A DNA stretch of 64,000 bases from Rikenella microfusus (GCA_020722565.1 DYKO01000002.1:20625-84624), one strand, 5' to 3'; shown: positions 7,028 to 16,388, numbered from the stretch's first letter. Notes: generated by a model from the letters alone, not told the origin. Numbers and translations are program-made.

Positions 7028-9856
7028 ATGATTAACTATCAGGGATTAACCGATGAACAGGTTTTACAAAACCGTAAACTTTTTGGTATAAATGTATTAA
7101 CACCGCCACCAAAAACACCATGGTGGAAGCTTTTGCTCGATAAGTTTAACGATCCAATTATTAAAATTCTCATTGTTGCAGCAGCTATTGCCATTACAAT
7201 AGGGCTAACCAATGGGCATTACCTGGAGGGTATTGGGATAATTGTTGCCATTTTTTTGGCAACATTTATGGCGTTTTTAAATGAGTATAAGGCTTCAAAG
7301 GAGTTCGACCTGCTTAATAGTGTGAACGATACGTTACCCGTTAAGGTAATAAGGAATGGTGGCGTAACATCTGTGCCTAAAAGCGATATTGTCATAGGGG
7401 ATATTGTAATAGTTGATCGTGGCGATGAGATTCCCTCCGATGGCCAGCTCCTGGAGGCTGTCTCATTAACTGTTAATGAGTCATCGCTTACAGGGGAACC
7501 CTCGGCAAATAAAACGGCACAACCCGTTAGTGATTTTAATACTACTTATTCACCAAATTATGTTTTTAAGGGTTCAACCATTACCGATGGCCATGGGATA
7601 TACAAAACCACAGCAGTAGGCGATACTACAGAAATAGGTAAAACTGCACGTGCTGCAACCATTGATGTTGGCAATGTAACTCCTCTAACAAAACAGCTGC
7701 ACCGATTAAGTAGTTACATCAGCTCATTAGCTTTTTTTGTTGCCATACTCGCTTTTGTCATACTGTCGGTTTTCGATATTCTCAATCCATTAAATAGCTA
7801 CACGGTTGAACAGGAATTTGCAATAGGAATTATTGTGGTTTTCGCTATAGCTATACTCTCGGAATTTTGGGTGCCATCAGTAAATACTATTTTGGGTTGG
7901 TTGGGGCTATCAGTAAAAATTCCTTTGCCCTTTGGCAACAAACCCAGGCGTCGCTTTATTCTTATCCTTTTTTCTGCAGTTGCTCTTATTGTATTCCTTT
8001 CAGCTATTGCATTATTGCTTAATATAGATATTTTTTCTCCATCTATTTGGTTCGATGGTTCTTTAATTGGCCATCTGCTCAGCTACTTCATGGTTTCTAT
8101 GACCCTTATTGTAGTTGCGGTTCCCGAAGGATTATCGATGAGTGTAACCATGAGTTTAGCCTATAGCATGCGTAAAATGACTGCACAAAATAATCTGGTG
8201 CGAAAGCTTCAGGCAACTGAAACTATGGGGGCTGCTACTGTTATATGTTCCGATAAAACCGGAACGCTAACACAAAATCGCATGCGGGTCATGGAGTGGG
8301 ATTTTCAGGAATTAAACTTGGAAAGTTCAAATTTACCCTATATAATACAACTATCCCTCGCTGTTAATTCTACTGCGCACCTCGATTCTTCACATGGCTC
8401 CATTGCGGTTGTAGGTAATCCTACCGATGGTGCTTTGCTCCTCTGGCTTAACAATCAGGGTGTTGATTATAGGACAGTGCGCAATAAATTTAAGGTTGAA
8501 GAACAACATCCCTTTTCCTCTGAAAAGAAATACATGCTTACCATTGGATATTTTGAGGAGACAGCAGATCGCTACATACTGGTAAAGGGTGCTCCTGAAA
8601 AGCTTATAGAAATGTGCGAGGTAAACACAACTAACGAGCGTATTTATAGTAAACTCAAAGAATATCAGCATAAAGCACTTCGCACAATAGCCTTTGCTTA
8701 TTCTAAAGCCGATAATCAAAAGTTTGAGAACCTGGAGCTAACCAATAAATTAAAACTTGTTGGAATAGTAGGCATTGCCGATCCGCTTCGTAACGATGTT
8801 TTTCAGGCAATTCAGGAGTGCTTTACTGCGGGTATCGATGTTAAAATGATTACTGGTGATAATCGTGAAACGGCATTAGCAATTGGGAAAAACGCAGGTT
8901 TACTTGCTGAAAACCATGAAAATTCAACCATTTCGGGTCCCGATTTTGAAATGCTTTCTGATTCTGATGTTCTGAAGTTATTACCCGAATTAAAGGTGAT
9001 GTACCGAGCACGTCCATCTGATAAGTTTCGAATTGTTTCGTTGCTGCAGAGGCTCAATAATGTTGTCGCCGTTACCGGCGATGGTACCAATGATGCCCCT
9101 GCACTTAACCAAGCCGATGTGGGTTTGGCCATGGGCTCCGGCTCTCAGGTGGCAAAGGATGCTGCCGATATTATTTTACTTGACGACTCTTTTTCCAGTA
9201 TTGTAAATGCAGCCCGATGGGGCAGATCCCTCTTTCAGAATATTCAAAAGTTCCTATTCTTTCAGCTTTCCATAAATATTGTGGCAGTTGCTATTGTGCT
9301 TACGGGGCCATTTACAGGAATAGATCTTCCCCTAACTGTTACCCAAATGCTTTGGGTCAATCTGATTATGGACACATTTGCTGCTTTGGCGCTGGCAACA
9401 GAGCCTCCTCATGCTCAGATAATGAAACAGAAACCACGCTCACCAAATGATTTTATTTTGTCCAAGCCTATTCTTAAGACTCTTATTGCTACCTCTTCCT
9501 TTTTCTATTTGGCTTTAGTTGCTTTTCTTATTTTTCTTAAATCTGGCGATGGCTTTTTGAGCAGAGAGCTAACAGTATTTTTCAATATTTTTGTGCTAAT
9601 GCAGTTTTGGAATTTGTTTAATGCCCGCACCCTTTTTTGGGGGGTAAAACCTCAGGACTTCTTCTCTAACAAATTTTTTACTGCCATTGCCCTGATGATT
9701 TTACTTGGTCAAATAATTATTGTCCAGTATGGTGGACAGGTGTTTAGAACCGTTCCGTTGTCCTTTTACGATTGGATTTTGCATTTAATCATCACATCTC
9801 CAGTCCTATTGCTTGGTAGCTTTGCTAGAAAAAAGTTCTCAAAACCTGTTAGGTAA
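7028..9856 (+). CDS. Calcium-type P-type ATPase (PMCA-like)
   Basis: This 942-residue P2-type cation pump most resembles PMCA-type Ca2+ ATPases. Visible landmarks are the TGEP actuator motif (155-158), the M4 ion-site motif PEGLS (366-370), the phosphorylation site DKTGTLT with D409, KGAPE near 523, and the hinge GDGTNDAPAL in the P domain. Six C-terminal hydrophobic segments follow. Between M3 (about 232-252) and M4 (about 353-373) there are two further hydrophobic segments (about 263-286 and 310-332) joined by a basic stretch GNKPRRR, so D409 falls some 60-70 residues later than in compact bacterial Ca2+ pumps. It probably exports Ca2+ across the inner membrane. The pyridoxamine-oxidase-like gene begins about 50 bp later on the same strand. 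Confidence 0.93.
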   Translation: MINYQGLTDEQVLQNRKLFGINVLTPPPKTPWWKLLLDKFNDPIIKILIVAAAIAITIGLTNGHYLEGIGIIVAIFLATFMAFLNEYKASKEFDLLNSVNDTLPVKVIRNGGVTSVPKSDIVIGDIVIVDRGDEIPSDGQLLEAVSLTVNESSLTGEPSANKTAQPVSDFNTTYSPNYVFKGSTITDGHGIYKTTAVGDTTEIGKTARAATIDVGNVTPLTKQLHRLSSYISSLAFFVAILAFVILSVFDILNPLNSYTVEQEFAIGIIVVFAIAILSEFWVPSVNTILGWLGLSVKIPLPFGNKPRRRFILILFSAVALIVFLSAIALLLNIDIFSPSIWFDGSLIGHLLSYFMVSMTLIVVAVPEGLSMSVTMSLAYSMRKMTAQNNLVRKLQATETMGAATVICSDKTGTLTQNRMRVMEWDFQELNLESSNLPYIIQLSLAVNSTAHLDSSHGSIAVVGNPTDGALLLWLNNQGVDYRTVRNKFKVEEQHPFSSEKKYMLTIGYFEETADRYILVKGAPEKLIEMCEVNTTNERIYSKLKEYQHKALRTIAFAYSKADNQKFENLELTNKLKLVGIVGIADPLRNDVFQAIQECFTAGIDVKMITGDNRETALAIGKNAGLLAENHENSTISGPDFEMLSDSDVLKLLPELKVMYRARPSDKFRIVSLLQRLNNVVAVTGDGTNDAPALNQADVGLAMGSGSQVAKDAADIILLDDSFSSIVNAARWGRSLFQNIQKFLFFQLSINIVAVAIVLTGPFTGIDLPLTVTQMLWVNLIMDTFAALALATEPPHAQIMKQKPRSPNDFILSKPILKTLIATSSFFYLALVAFLIFLKSGDGFLSRELTVFFNIFVLMQFWNLFNARTLFWGVKPQDFFSNKFFTAIALMILLGQIIIVQYGGQVFRTVPLSFYDWILHLIITSPVLLLGSFARKKFSKPVR

Positions 9857-9907
9857 GTTAATTTTATTAATTTGTGCAAAAAAGTTGTCTATTATAGGGA
9901 TTATTGT

Positions 9908-10372
9908 ATGAAAACCAGAATGTTAAAGGAGCAATCCGAAATTGATAAGATAATTAACTCAACAGAGGTTTGCCATGTAGGTATGGTTGATTTGGATGGT
10001 AAGCCCTATGTAATTGGATTTAATTTTGGCTATCAAAATGGGATTCTTTACCTGCATTCAGGCCCTGAGGGCAAGAAGATTGAAATTTGGAAGAAAAATC
10101 CCTATGTATGCGTGGCTTTTAGTAACGATTTTTTACTCCGACACCAAAACGAAGAGGTTGCCTGCTCCTACTCAATGAAGTACAAAAGCGTATTGCTTTA
10201 TGGCAGGGTTGAAGAGATTATTTATCTGGATGAGAAAAAAGAGGTCCTTAACGTAATAATGAAAAAGTACACGGGTCGCGATAACTTTGAATACAGCTTG
10301 CCTGCACTTAAAAATGTTAGGGTTTTTAGGATAAAACCCGATAAAATAGAGGCAAAAGTTTATGGGTACTAA
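9908..10372 (+). CDS. Pyridoxamine 5'-phosphate oxidase family protein (NimA-like)
   Basis: Starting at the ATG at 9908 this gives 154 residues; an in-frame TTG at 9872 would add twelve residues of no clear family character, so I prefer 9908. The protein has the split-barrel flavin-binding fold signature seen in NimA-like members: VCHVGMVDLDGKPYVIGFNF near the N-terminus, LYLHSGPEGKKIEIWKKNP in the middle and SVLLYGRVEEI further on. Relatives bind FMN and some reduce nitroimidazoles or bind other cofactors, but no substrate can be assigned. It follows the Ca2+-ATPase gene on the same strand. Confidence 0.88.
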   Translation: MKTRMLKEQSEIDKIINSTEVCHVGMVDLDGKPYVIGFNFGYQNGILYLHSGPEGKKIEIWKKNPYVCVAFSNDFLLRHQNEEVACSYSMKYKSVLLYGRVEEIIYLDEKKEVLNVIMKKYTGRDNFEYSLPALKNVRVFRIKPDKIEAKVYGY

Positions 10373-10477
10373 TTTTTGTAATGTACCCTTCATCGACGAA
10401 AAAAAATACATGTAACCATATTGCAATTTTCAAAAATAACCTATATTTATAATGATATTTTTATGCAGTAAAAAGAT

Positions 10478-10759
10478 ATGTCAAAGGTTAGAGATCTTAA
10501 GAAGGATGTAAAGCATATGGTTAAGCACCTTTTAGATGAGTGCTACACCCAACTTGTATATTCTGAAACCATTTCACAGGAGCGGTTACTCGATATAATT
10601 TCGGATATTATGGTTCTTGAGAAGGAAACCTTATCCAAAATATCTAAAAAATCATATAAAAGGGGTGATGTTAAAAACACCGATTATCAGTTGGTTGCCA
10701 ATGACTTTTATAATAGTATTATAGATTTAGCTGAAAGAATAAGTTCTCTGGAGTACTAA
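10478..10759 (+). CDS. Small hypothetical protein
   Basis: This 93-residue protein is predicted to be helical and soluble (MSKVRDLKKDVKHMVKHLLDE at the start, with charged and aliphatic residues in heptad-like spacing). A TATATTTA box with a TTG about 20 bases upstream precedes it. I recognise no named family. It ends convergently with the metalloprotease gene, overlapping its stop by 4 bp. Confidence 0.7.
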   Translation: MSKVRDLKKDVKHMVKHLLDECYTQLVYSETISQERLLDIISDIMVLEKETLSKISKKSYKRGDVKNTDYQLVANDFYNSIIDLAERISSLEY

Positions 10760-11472
10760 AACGGAATACGGTATTTTTTTAAATTCTGGGCGAGTTCACG
10801 TGCTTTTCCATTACAGTGAAGGTTGAGTAGGTTCCAAAAACCTTGTCCATGATTTTTCTCTTTGGTATGGCATAGTTCATGTAGTAGAACGTAGTCAATC
10901 AGGTGATTGGGAAGTAGCATTAAGTATAGGCTCAGGCTAATCCTGTTTTTTCCAGAACAGCTGCCCCATCGTGTTTTTGAGTTCCTTATGGACACTCCAC
11001 TATAGTTAAACTCATGCTGTTGTGCATTTAAGTAAAGTCTGGTGGGGAGAAATTGTGCTGCCTCCATTCGAAGTGTTTCAACAATAACTTTTTTAAATGC
11101 CTCCTGTATTTTTGGGGATGACGGATCAAGATGTGAGGGGTAAAACATCTTTATAACACCATTTCCCATTTCTGTGTATACACGATTTACTATATCATCT
11201 TTCGGTTCAAGTAATAACTTATGGTAACGTGTATTAAAACTGGTAAGCGTTGAATTAATGGAAAACTCTTTATTCTCCTGTTGCTTTCGGATAATCCATT
11301 TTTCCTTCGATAGCACAAATTCCTCAACTTTTGAAAAGCTAATCAGAAAGGGAATGGTTACATGAACAGAACTATCGGATTTTACCCTCAATGTAATTCG
11401 TTTTGCTCTTGTTTTATGAGCATAGTTTACCACTCCTATATTAGGATAGTAAATCTGTTTGACTCTCTTCAT
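10756..11472 (-). CDS. YgjP-like M48-type metallopeptidase
   Basis: This 238-residue protein belongs to the YgjP-like (DUF45) metallopeptidase family. The zinc motif is HELCH at 198-202, within VLLHELCHTKEKNHGQGFW, where the later NHGQGFW segment is the usual third-ligand region. The conserved RWGSCSGKNRISLS segment precedes it. No signal peptide or membrane segment is visible, so it is cytoplasmic. Its stop overlaps the end of the convergent small hypothetical gene by 4 bp, and it starts 3 bp after the SPOR-protein gene stop, suggesting cotranscription. Target proteins are unknown. Confidence 0.9.
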   Translation of the reverse strand: MKRVKQIYYPNIGVVNYAHKTRAKRITLRVKSDSSVHVTIPFLISFSKVEEFVLSKEKWIIRKQQENKEFSINSTLTSFNTRYHKLLLEPKDDIVNRVYTEMGNGVIKMFYPSHLDPSSPKIQEAFKKVIVETLRMEAAQFLPTRLYLNAQQHEFNYSGVSIRNSKTRWGSCSGKNRISLSLYLMLLPNHLIDYVLLHELCHTKEKNHGQGFWNLLNLHCNGKARELAQNLKKYRIPF

Positions 11473-11475
11473 TGA

Positions 11476-12615
11476 TTATCTTTTAATTATCCAAACACCG
11501 GGGTAGGTAGGAGAAATATCCTTTTTCATTTTTTCTGCTTGCTCTCGGGTGTTAAATTGTCCGATTACAACAATATTCTTGTTGTTCGGTTGAGAAATAA
11601 CCTCAACGGCAAAACCTTTACCTTTTAACTCATGGGCAAATTGCTTTGCGTTGTTAGGGTTGGTAAAGCTACCCATGACAATGCTATACACTCCTGATGC
11701 AGGGTTATTTGATTTTGGTTTACCGGTAAGATTTTCTTCAATAATTGTTTCTGTATTTGAATCGTTCAACTTTGTTTCGTTTGATTCCGATTTGCTGCTA
11801 TAAACCTCAGCATTTTCAAAAGCTTTATCAATTTCGTCATTTGATGATGTTGCTGATTCTGGAAATTTTATGGGCTCTATTATATTCTCCTGTTTGAACT
11901 CTTGTTGCCAGGTGTCCTCATCCGGGGCAAAAGCCAATTCCCTGATAATAAAAGCAAATGCAATAATAACAGCAAGCGAAGCAATGAAAAATATTAAAGT
12001 TACAGGTAGGCGTTTCTTTTTATGAGGATGCTGTGTTTTTTTCATATCTGTTGTTTCGTCTAACAGGTCTACATTTGAATTATTTTCAGCTTTGATAAAT
12101 GGTTCATCTCGTTCATCAATCACCAAAGTAGATTTACTATCAGTGGGCTCGGAAAGATCAACAAATTCTGGATTTTTACCAATAGGATCATCTGTATTGC
12201 TGCCTTTTTCTTCAATTAATTCAATGGTAATGGGGGTATCTGTTTTTTCTATTATTTTTGTTGTATTATCATTAACTGTAACACTTGATTTCTCATTGCT
12301 TTCAATTAGGTAAACGGTCCCTTTGGAGTCTAAGGCTAAAACGCCAATTCCAGGAATAGTGTATTGTCCCGAATCATTCAAATTTGCTTGAATTTCATCG
12401 CTTAACCTTTTCACCAGCAATATGACTTCGGACTTTGGAATGCTGAGCTTCTGAACAAGTAACTCTTCAAGTAGTCCATCGTTATATCTCAGAAATGGAC
12501 TAAAGGTAATTGCTCTACCTTCTTTACCGCTTTCCTTGTGCAAAAAAGCACCCAAATTGGGTATAATTAACCTTTTATTATCAAGTATTAATTCGGCAAG
12601 AATTTTTTTATCCAT
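11476..12615 (-). CDS. HU-CCDC81/SPOR domain membrane protein
   Basis: I place the start at the ATG at 12615 (379 residues); the longer frame to 12651 adds twelve residues that do not belong to the domain. Residues about 1-105 match the bacterial HU-CCDC81 module (KKILAELILDNKRLIIPNLG...), a DNA-binding-like HU fold used in CCDC81-type proteins. An acidic, low-complexity linker follows, then KKKR and a single membrane segment at about 203-226. A periplasmic acidic stretch leads to a C-terminal SPOR domain from about 302 (GVYSIVMGSFTNPNNAKQF...). SPOR domains bind denuded peptidoglycan at division sites. The protein could link a cytoplasmic partner to the septal wall (inference). Confidence 0.88.
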   Translation of the reverse strand: MDKKILAELILDNKRLIIPNLGAFLHKESGKEGRAITFSPFLRYNDGLLEELLVQKLSIPKSEVILLVKRLSDEIQANLNDSGQYTIPGIGVLALDSKGTVYLIESNEKSSVTVNDNTTKIIEKTDTPITIELIEEKGSNTDDPIGKNPEFVDLSEPTDSKSTLVIDERDEPFIKAENNSNVDLLDETTDMKKTQHPHKKKRLPVTLIFFIASLAVIIAFAFIIRELAFAPDEDTWQQEFKQENIIEPIKFPESATSSNDEIDKAFENAEVYSSKSESNETKLNDSNTETIIEENLTGKPKSNNPASGVYSIVMGSFTNPNNAKQFAHELKGKGFAVEVISQPNNKNIVVIGQFNTREQAEKMKKDISPTYPGVWIIKR

Positions 12616-12699
12616 TTTAATAGCGATAGAAAAATTAAACCTTACCCACAAAGGTAAGGTTTAAAGTGTAAAATGAAACGGCTTGGGCAAATATTTATA

Positions 12700-13074
12700 T
12701 CATTTGGATATAAGCACTTTCTCAATGGCACTTTTTATTTTCTCAATACTATAGGGTTTGGTCATAAGGTAATTAAAACCGACATCCCTAAAATCCTCAA
12801 AGAAGTTGGCGGGATTATGGGCAGTTAATGCAATAATAGGGGTATACTTAAGAGGCGATGGAAGTTTATTGCGAATGTATTGGGTGGTTTCCAATCCATT
12901 CATAACGGGCATTTCAATGTCCATAAAAATAAGATCGATTTTTTCTTTTTGTAGCAAATCAATTGCTTCCTTGCCGTTTTGAGCTTCAAAACATGCAACC
13001 CCCATACCTATCATAACTTCCTTCAGAAGGAGGCGATTAACAAAGATATCGTCAACAATTAAGATTTTTCGCAT
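12700..13074 (-). CDS. Single-domain response regulator
   Basis: This 124-residue protein is a stand-alone receiver domain. It has the acidic pocket at IVDDIF near residue 7, the phospho-acceptor Asp in LIFMDIEMPVMNG near residue 51, Thr in IALTAHNP and the Lys in MTKPYS. No output domain is present. It lies 14 bp downstream of a Crp/Fnr regulator gene on the same strand. The partner kinase is not adjacent, though the chemotaxis-type cluster begins on the opposite strand less than 1 kb away. Confidence 0.92.
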   Translation of the reverse strand: MRKILIVDDIFVNRLLLKEVMIGMGVACFEAQNGKEAIDLLQKEKIDLIFMDIEMPVMNGLETTQYIRNKLPSPLKYTPIIALTAHNPANFFEDFRDVGFNYLMTKPYSIEKIKSAIEKVLISK

Positions 13075-13088
13075 TTTTTAAATTTAAG

Positions 13089-13787
13089 TTAGCCAAGTTT
13101 ACTTAAAGTTTTTAGAATGTCATAACTTAGTATTTTGATGTTGTTACGGTTGAGTTCGATGATTTTATCGTGGTTGAATTCCGATAATGTTCGGATTAAG
13201 CTTTCCTTTGTTGTCCCACACAGTTCGGCAAGTTCAACACGGTTAACGGGAAAGGCAAACTCATAATTTTGGTATATTTCTTCTGAAAAGTAAAGAATTA
13301 AATCGGCAACTCTCCCGGGAAGCTGTTTGTATAGCAATCCTGTTAACCTATTAATCAGAAATATGCTGTGCCTGCTTATGTGTTGGCTAATTTCAAGGGA
13401 AAATTTTGAATTTTCTTCCATTAGTAACGAAATGGTTGCTATTGGTATTTGTGCAACTATGGTATTTTCAACAGCAGTTAGTGTAAAATTGAATCTATTG
13501 CCCCCCAGCAATGAAATTAGACCTACAAAACTACCCCGCGTGTCAATTTTTAAAACAATATTTTTACCCTTCCTTTGCTCCCTAGTTACTTTAATAACAC
13601 CTTCAATAATATAGAAAACATGCGATGATATTGAATTTTGCTTTACTATAACATCCTTTTTGTTGTATTGTACAATATTTACAGAAGATAGTAATATTGT
13701 TTGTTGCCTTTTGCTAAGCAATTTAGTAATGGGCAACTTGCAGTGCTTAAATAATTCATCAAATTTAACAGATTCAGCAACTTTCAT
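13089..13787 (-). CDS. Crp/Fnr family transcriptional regulator
   Basis: This 232-residue protein has an N-terminal cyclic-nucleotide-binding-like beta barrel (about 35-125, with VKQNSISSHVFYIIEGVIKV and DTRGSFVGLISLLGG) and a C-terminal winged helix with the recognition region VNRVELAELCGTTKESLIRTLSEF. No N-terminal cysteine cluster of the FNR type is visible, so an iron-sulphur sensor is unlikely. It shares an intergenic region with the divergent chemotaxis-type operon, and is followed by a receiver gene, so it may control either (inference). Confidence 0.92.
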   Translation of the reverse strand: MKVAESVKFDELFKHCKLPITKLLSKRQQTILLSSVNIVQYNKKDVIVKQNSISSHVFYIIEGVIKVTREQRKGKNIVLKIDTRGSFVGLISLLGGNRFNFTLTAVENTIVAQIPIATISLLMEENSKFSLEISQHISRHSIFLINRLTGLLYKQLPGRVADLILYFSEEIYQNYEFAFPVNRVELAELCGTTKESLIRTLSEFNHDKIIELNRNNIKILSYDILKTLSKLG

Positions 13788-13941
13788 AGTTTATACTATC
13801 GTGCTTCAGTCATAAAGATAAGTAATTTTAGTTAAAAATAAAAGTGATATAAATCATTAAAATTAATATTTTATATCAATATATTTAGTAATGCTATGCA
13901 GGATAGGATTATTAGATTTGTTAGTAAGAATTTTTGTGCAT

Positions 13942-14319
13942 ATGACTAAGAAATACGTTTTGGTAATTGACGATTCAATAACAAATCAGGTACTTATTGA
14001 AGCATTGCTACTAGAGGAGGGGATACGGGTGCATACAGTTGGGAACTCAGCAGAAGCATTGGCATACATGAAAAAGGAAAAACCATCACTTATTCTCTTA
14101 GATATTCTTATGCCCAATGTTACTGGTATTGATTTTCTTAAATCCATTAAAATGAATAGCGAAACCAAGCATATTCCGGTTTTTATAATTACAGCCGCAA
14201 ATACTGAGGCTTACAGGGAGCAGAGCCAATCGCTTGGCGCTACTGAATTTTTGCCTAAACCCATTGATATAAATTACTTTATTAAAAGGGTTAAAAAGGT
14301 TTTACATAATGACGACTAA
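13942..14319 (+). CDS. Response regulator, first gene of the chemotaxis-type operon
   Basis: I start at the ATG at 13942 (MTKKYVLVIDDS), giving about 125 residues; an upstream in-frame start at 13891 adds a hydrophobic stretch foreign to receiver domains. The receiver has DD in VIDDS, the phospho-acceptor Asp in LILLDILMPNVTG, Thr/Ala in ITAANT and Lys in PKPID. There is no output domain. The next gene begins 11 bp after its stop. Confidence 0.9.
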   Translation: MTKKYVLVIDDSITNQVLIEALLLEEGIRVHTVGNSAEALAYMKKEKPSLILLDILMPNVTGIDFLKSIKMNSETKHIPVFIITAANTEAYREQSQSLGATEFLPKPIDINYFIKRVKKVLHNDD

Positions 14320-14330
14320 TTTGTTTTAAT

Positions 14331-16064
14331 ATGCATAGCATTAAAGAAATAAGTGCGAGGTTTGCTGAAATTGATAGGTTGATTATCGAGATTTTAAATT
14401 GTGCAGCAGAGGATTTTTTAGGACTGAATACCAGTTTTAAAGAAATATATGCTAAATCTACTCTCATATCTAATAATGCAGAAGACCTATTTTCTTTAGT
14501 CGGCACTAGTTACACAACCGAAGTTCTACAACATCTTGAAAAACTCTACAAACAGTTAAGCAATGCAAAACGCGATGTAACTCGACTGTCAAATTACATT
14601 ATAAAACTATTTAATGATATTAACGAGATTTTAAATTCCATTGACCTACATAACAAGAACATTAATCAGAATCTTCTTACCCTAAAGTTTTTACTTACAA
14701 ATCTTAAGATAACCGGTTTGAACTATGAGGCTAATGATGCTTCTTATAACCAGAATGGATTACTTATAGAACTCAACAGAATTGTTAATAATTCAAAACT
14801 TCAGGAACTTGAAGTTGCCAGAACAGTGCAGGGTAATATTAAGATAATTGCAGAAGGAGAAGATATTATTCGAAAAAGTATGCGTCAGGTTGATCAACAG
14901 GTTAACCAGAGCATAGAAATAATAAATGAAGCCATTCAGCAATATGCTGAAAAAATTCAGGAACACCAACTCAACCTTCCAAAACTTGAAGAACAAAACG
15001 GAATCCTGCGTTCAAGTATCGATAGCATAATAACTAACCTGCAGTACCACGATATAATTCGCCAGAAAATTGAGCATGTTCAGATTTCTCATAAAGAGCT
15101 ACTGAAAAGCATGGCCAATGAGGAAGAATCAATGGAACAAGCCTACCTGAATCGCGTTGGCGAACTTGTTAACATTCAGTCTGCTTTACTGGTTCGTGCA
15201 AATAAAGAATACCAAAAGGCAATAGAGCAAATAATTGATAAGTTCAAGGCCATTAAAGTTGTAACAGCAAACATCATAACCCATTGTAAGGAGCTAAAAA
15301 AGGTTCAGAAACAGGGTGAAGAATTTGGTGTATCTGAAGTAATCCCAAAATTAACCGATGTAAATGTTCAATTGAGTAAGTTCTTTTCATTAGTTGCGAG
15401 GGTTAACAATATTATCATAACCTGTAAGTTTAATCTTGATAAAATGATTGGATATCAGCTTGACGATGAGAATACAAAAAAATTTGCCAATCTTCTTTCT
15501 CAAAAGATAAAAGAATCGGATTTTAATGCTCAGGGTAACATTATCCAACAAATTGAAACGGTAGCTGCTGATATCATCTCATCTCGCAACATTGTTCAAA
15601 CCCTACATTTGCAGCTTAATGAAAAAAGTAATGAAATAGATCGACTATCACAGCAGCTGTTGGGCATTGGCAAATCTGCCGAATGGGACGATGCCCCTTC
15701 AATGGTTGGCGAGATTGTGACCCGTTTAAGACATTGCGATGAAAGCATTATTGTTATAGTTCAGAAGAACCTTACCGAGGGAAATGCTATGGGTGAAATG
15801 GTAAATGGTGCAATTGGTAAGGTTAAGTACTACCAGGTGTTTGATGTCAAAATAATTGAAATTATTAAGCAACTTAATCACATTTACGCAGCACTTTCCG
15901 GAAAGGATGAATCACAAATAGACAAGGATGATGTCGATTTTTTGCAGAAACTCTATACTATGGAGTCGGAGCGCCAAATTCATAATAGAGTTGTTAATGG
16001 ATTTGGGAAACCCGATAGTTCCAATGAGCAGGAAAGTGATGAATCAGAAATTGAATTTTTCTAA
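14331..16064 (+). CDS. Long helical chemotaxis-type protein with a CheZ-like DxxxQ motif
   Basis: This 577-residue protein is almost entirely helical with long coiled-coil stretches and no membrane segment. Residues 237-250 (LQYHDIIRQKIEHV) contain D241 and Q245 in the D-x-x-x-Q spacing of the CheZ phosphatase site. A related but altered segment, YQVFDVKIIEI at 501-511, has the Asp but not the Gln. Residues about 118-140 (FLLTNLKITGLNYEAND) weakly recall the tip of chemoreceptor hairpins. The C-terminus is acidic and ends EIEFF, loosely like the CheY-binding tail of CheZ. It is flanked by receiver and STAS genes in the che operon. A CheY-P phosphatase or receptor-like scaffold is my inference; no named family was recognised with certainty. 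Confidence 0.8.
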   Translation: MHSIKEISARFAEIDRLIIEILNCAAEDFLGLNTSFKEIYAKSTLISNNAEDLFSLVGTSYTTEVLQHLEKLYKQLSNAKRDVTRLSNYIIKLFNDINEILNSIDLHNKNINQNLLTLKFLLTNLKITGLNYEANDASYNQNGLLIELNRIVNNSKLQELEVARTVQGNIKIIAEGEDIIRKSMRQVDQQVNQSIEIINEAIQQYAEKIQEHQLNLPKLEEQNGILRSSIDSIITNLQYHDIIRQKIEHVQISHKELLKSMANEEESMEQAYLNRVGELVNIQSALLVRANKEYQKAIEQIIDKFKAIKVVTANIITHCKELKKVQKQGEEFGVSEVIPKLTDVNVQLSKFFSLVARVNNIIITCKFNLDKMIGYQLDDENTKKFANLLSQKIKESDFNAQGNIIQQIETVAADIISSRNIVQTLHLQLNEKSNEIDRLSQQLLGIGKSAEWDDAPSMVGEIVTRLRHCDESIIVIVQKNLTEGNAMGEMVNGAIGKVKYYQVFDVKIIEIIKQLNHIYAALSGKDESQIDKDDVDFLQKLYTMESERQIHNRVVNGFGKPDSSNEQESDESEIEFF

Positions 16065-16076
16065 ATAACAATAAAT

Positions 16077-16388
16077 ATGGAAAGAAAGATTAAAAATTAC
16101 GCTTTTAACAGGCAAAATGACTCTTCGGGTTCAGTAAAAATTACTGGAGATCTGAGTTTGAACAACATCAGCAACTTAAAGGATGAATTTGTGAAACTCT
16201 TCAACGATAGTAAACCTGTTAGGTTAGTTGTTGATAATCCCGATGTTGTCGATTTAGGGTTTATACAACTCATGCGCTCATTTATTTTTTCAATGGCCGA
16301 GAAAGGTGTTAAGATTACTGCCCATCTCAATGTATCAGAGGATCAAAGCATCATTCTGAAACGCTCAGGAATTAAATTAGAATATTAA
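16077..16388 (+). CDS. STAS domain protein
   Basis: This 103-residue protein looks like a single STAS domain of the anti-sigma antagonist/chemotaxis type: GSVKITGDLSLNNISNLKDEF, then RLVVDNPDVVDLGFIQLM, then a helix and the final KRSGIKLEY. The usual phosphorylated Ser/Thr of SpoIIAA (D-S-S-G) is replaced by D-L-G-F, so control by that phosphorylation is unlikely. It lies between the helical protein and CheY genes, with 12 and 33 bp gaps. It may be a protein-interaction adaptor in the pathway (inference). Confidence 0.82.
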   Translation: MERKIKNYAFNRQNDSSGSVKITGDLSLNNISNLKDEFVKLFNDSKPVRLVVDNPDVVDLGFIQLMRSFIFSMAEKGVKITAHLNVSEDQSIILKRSGIKLEY

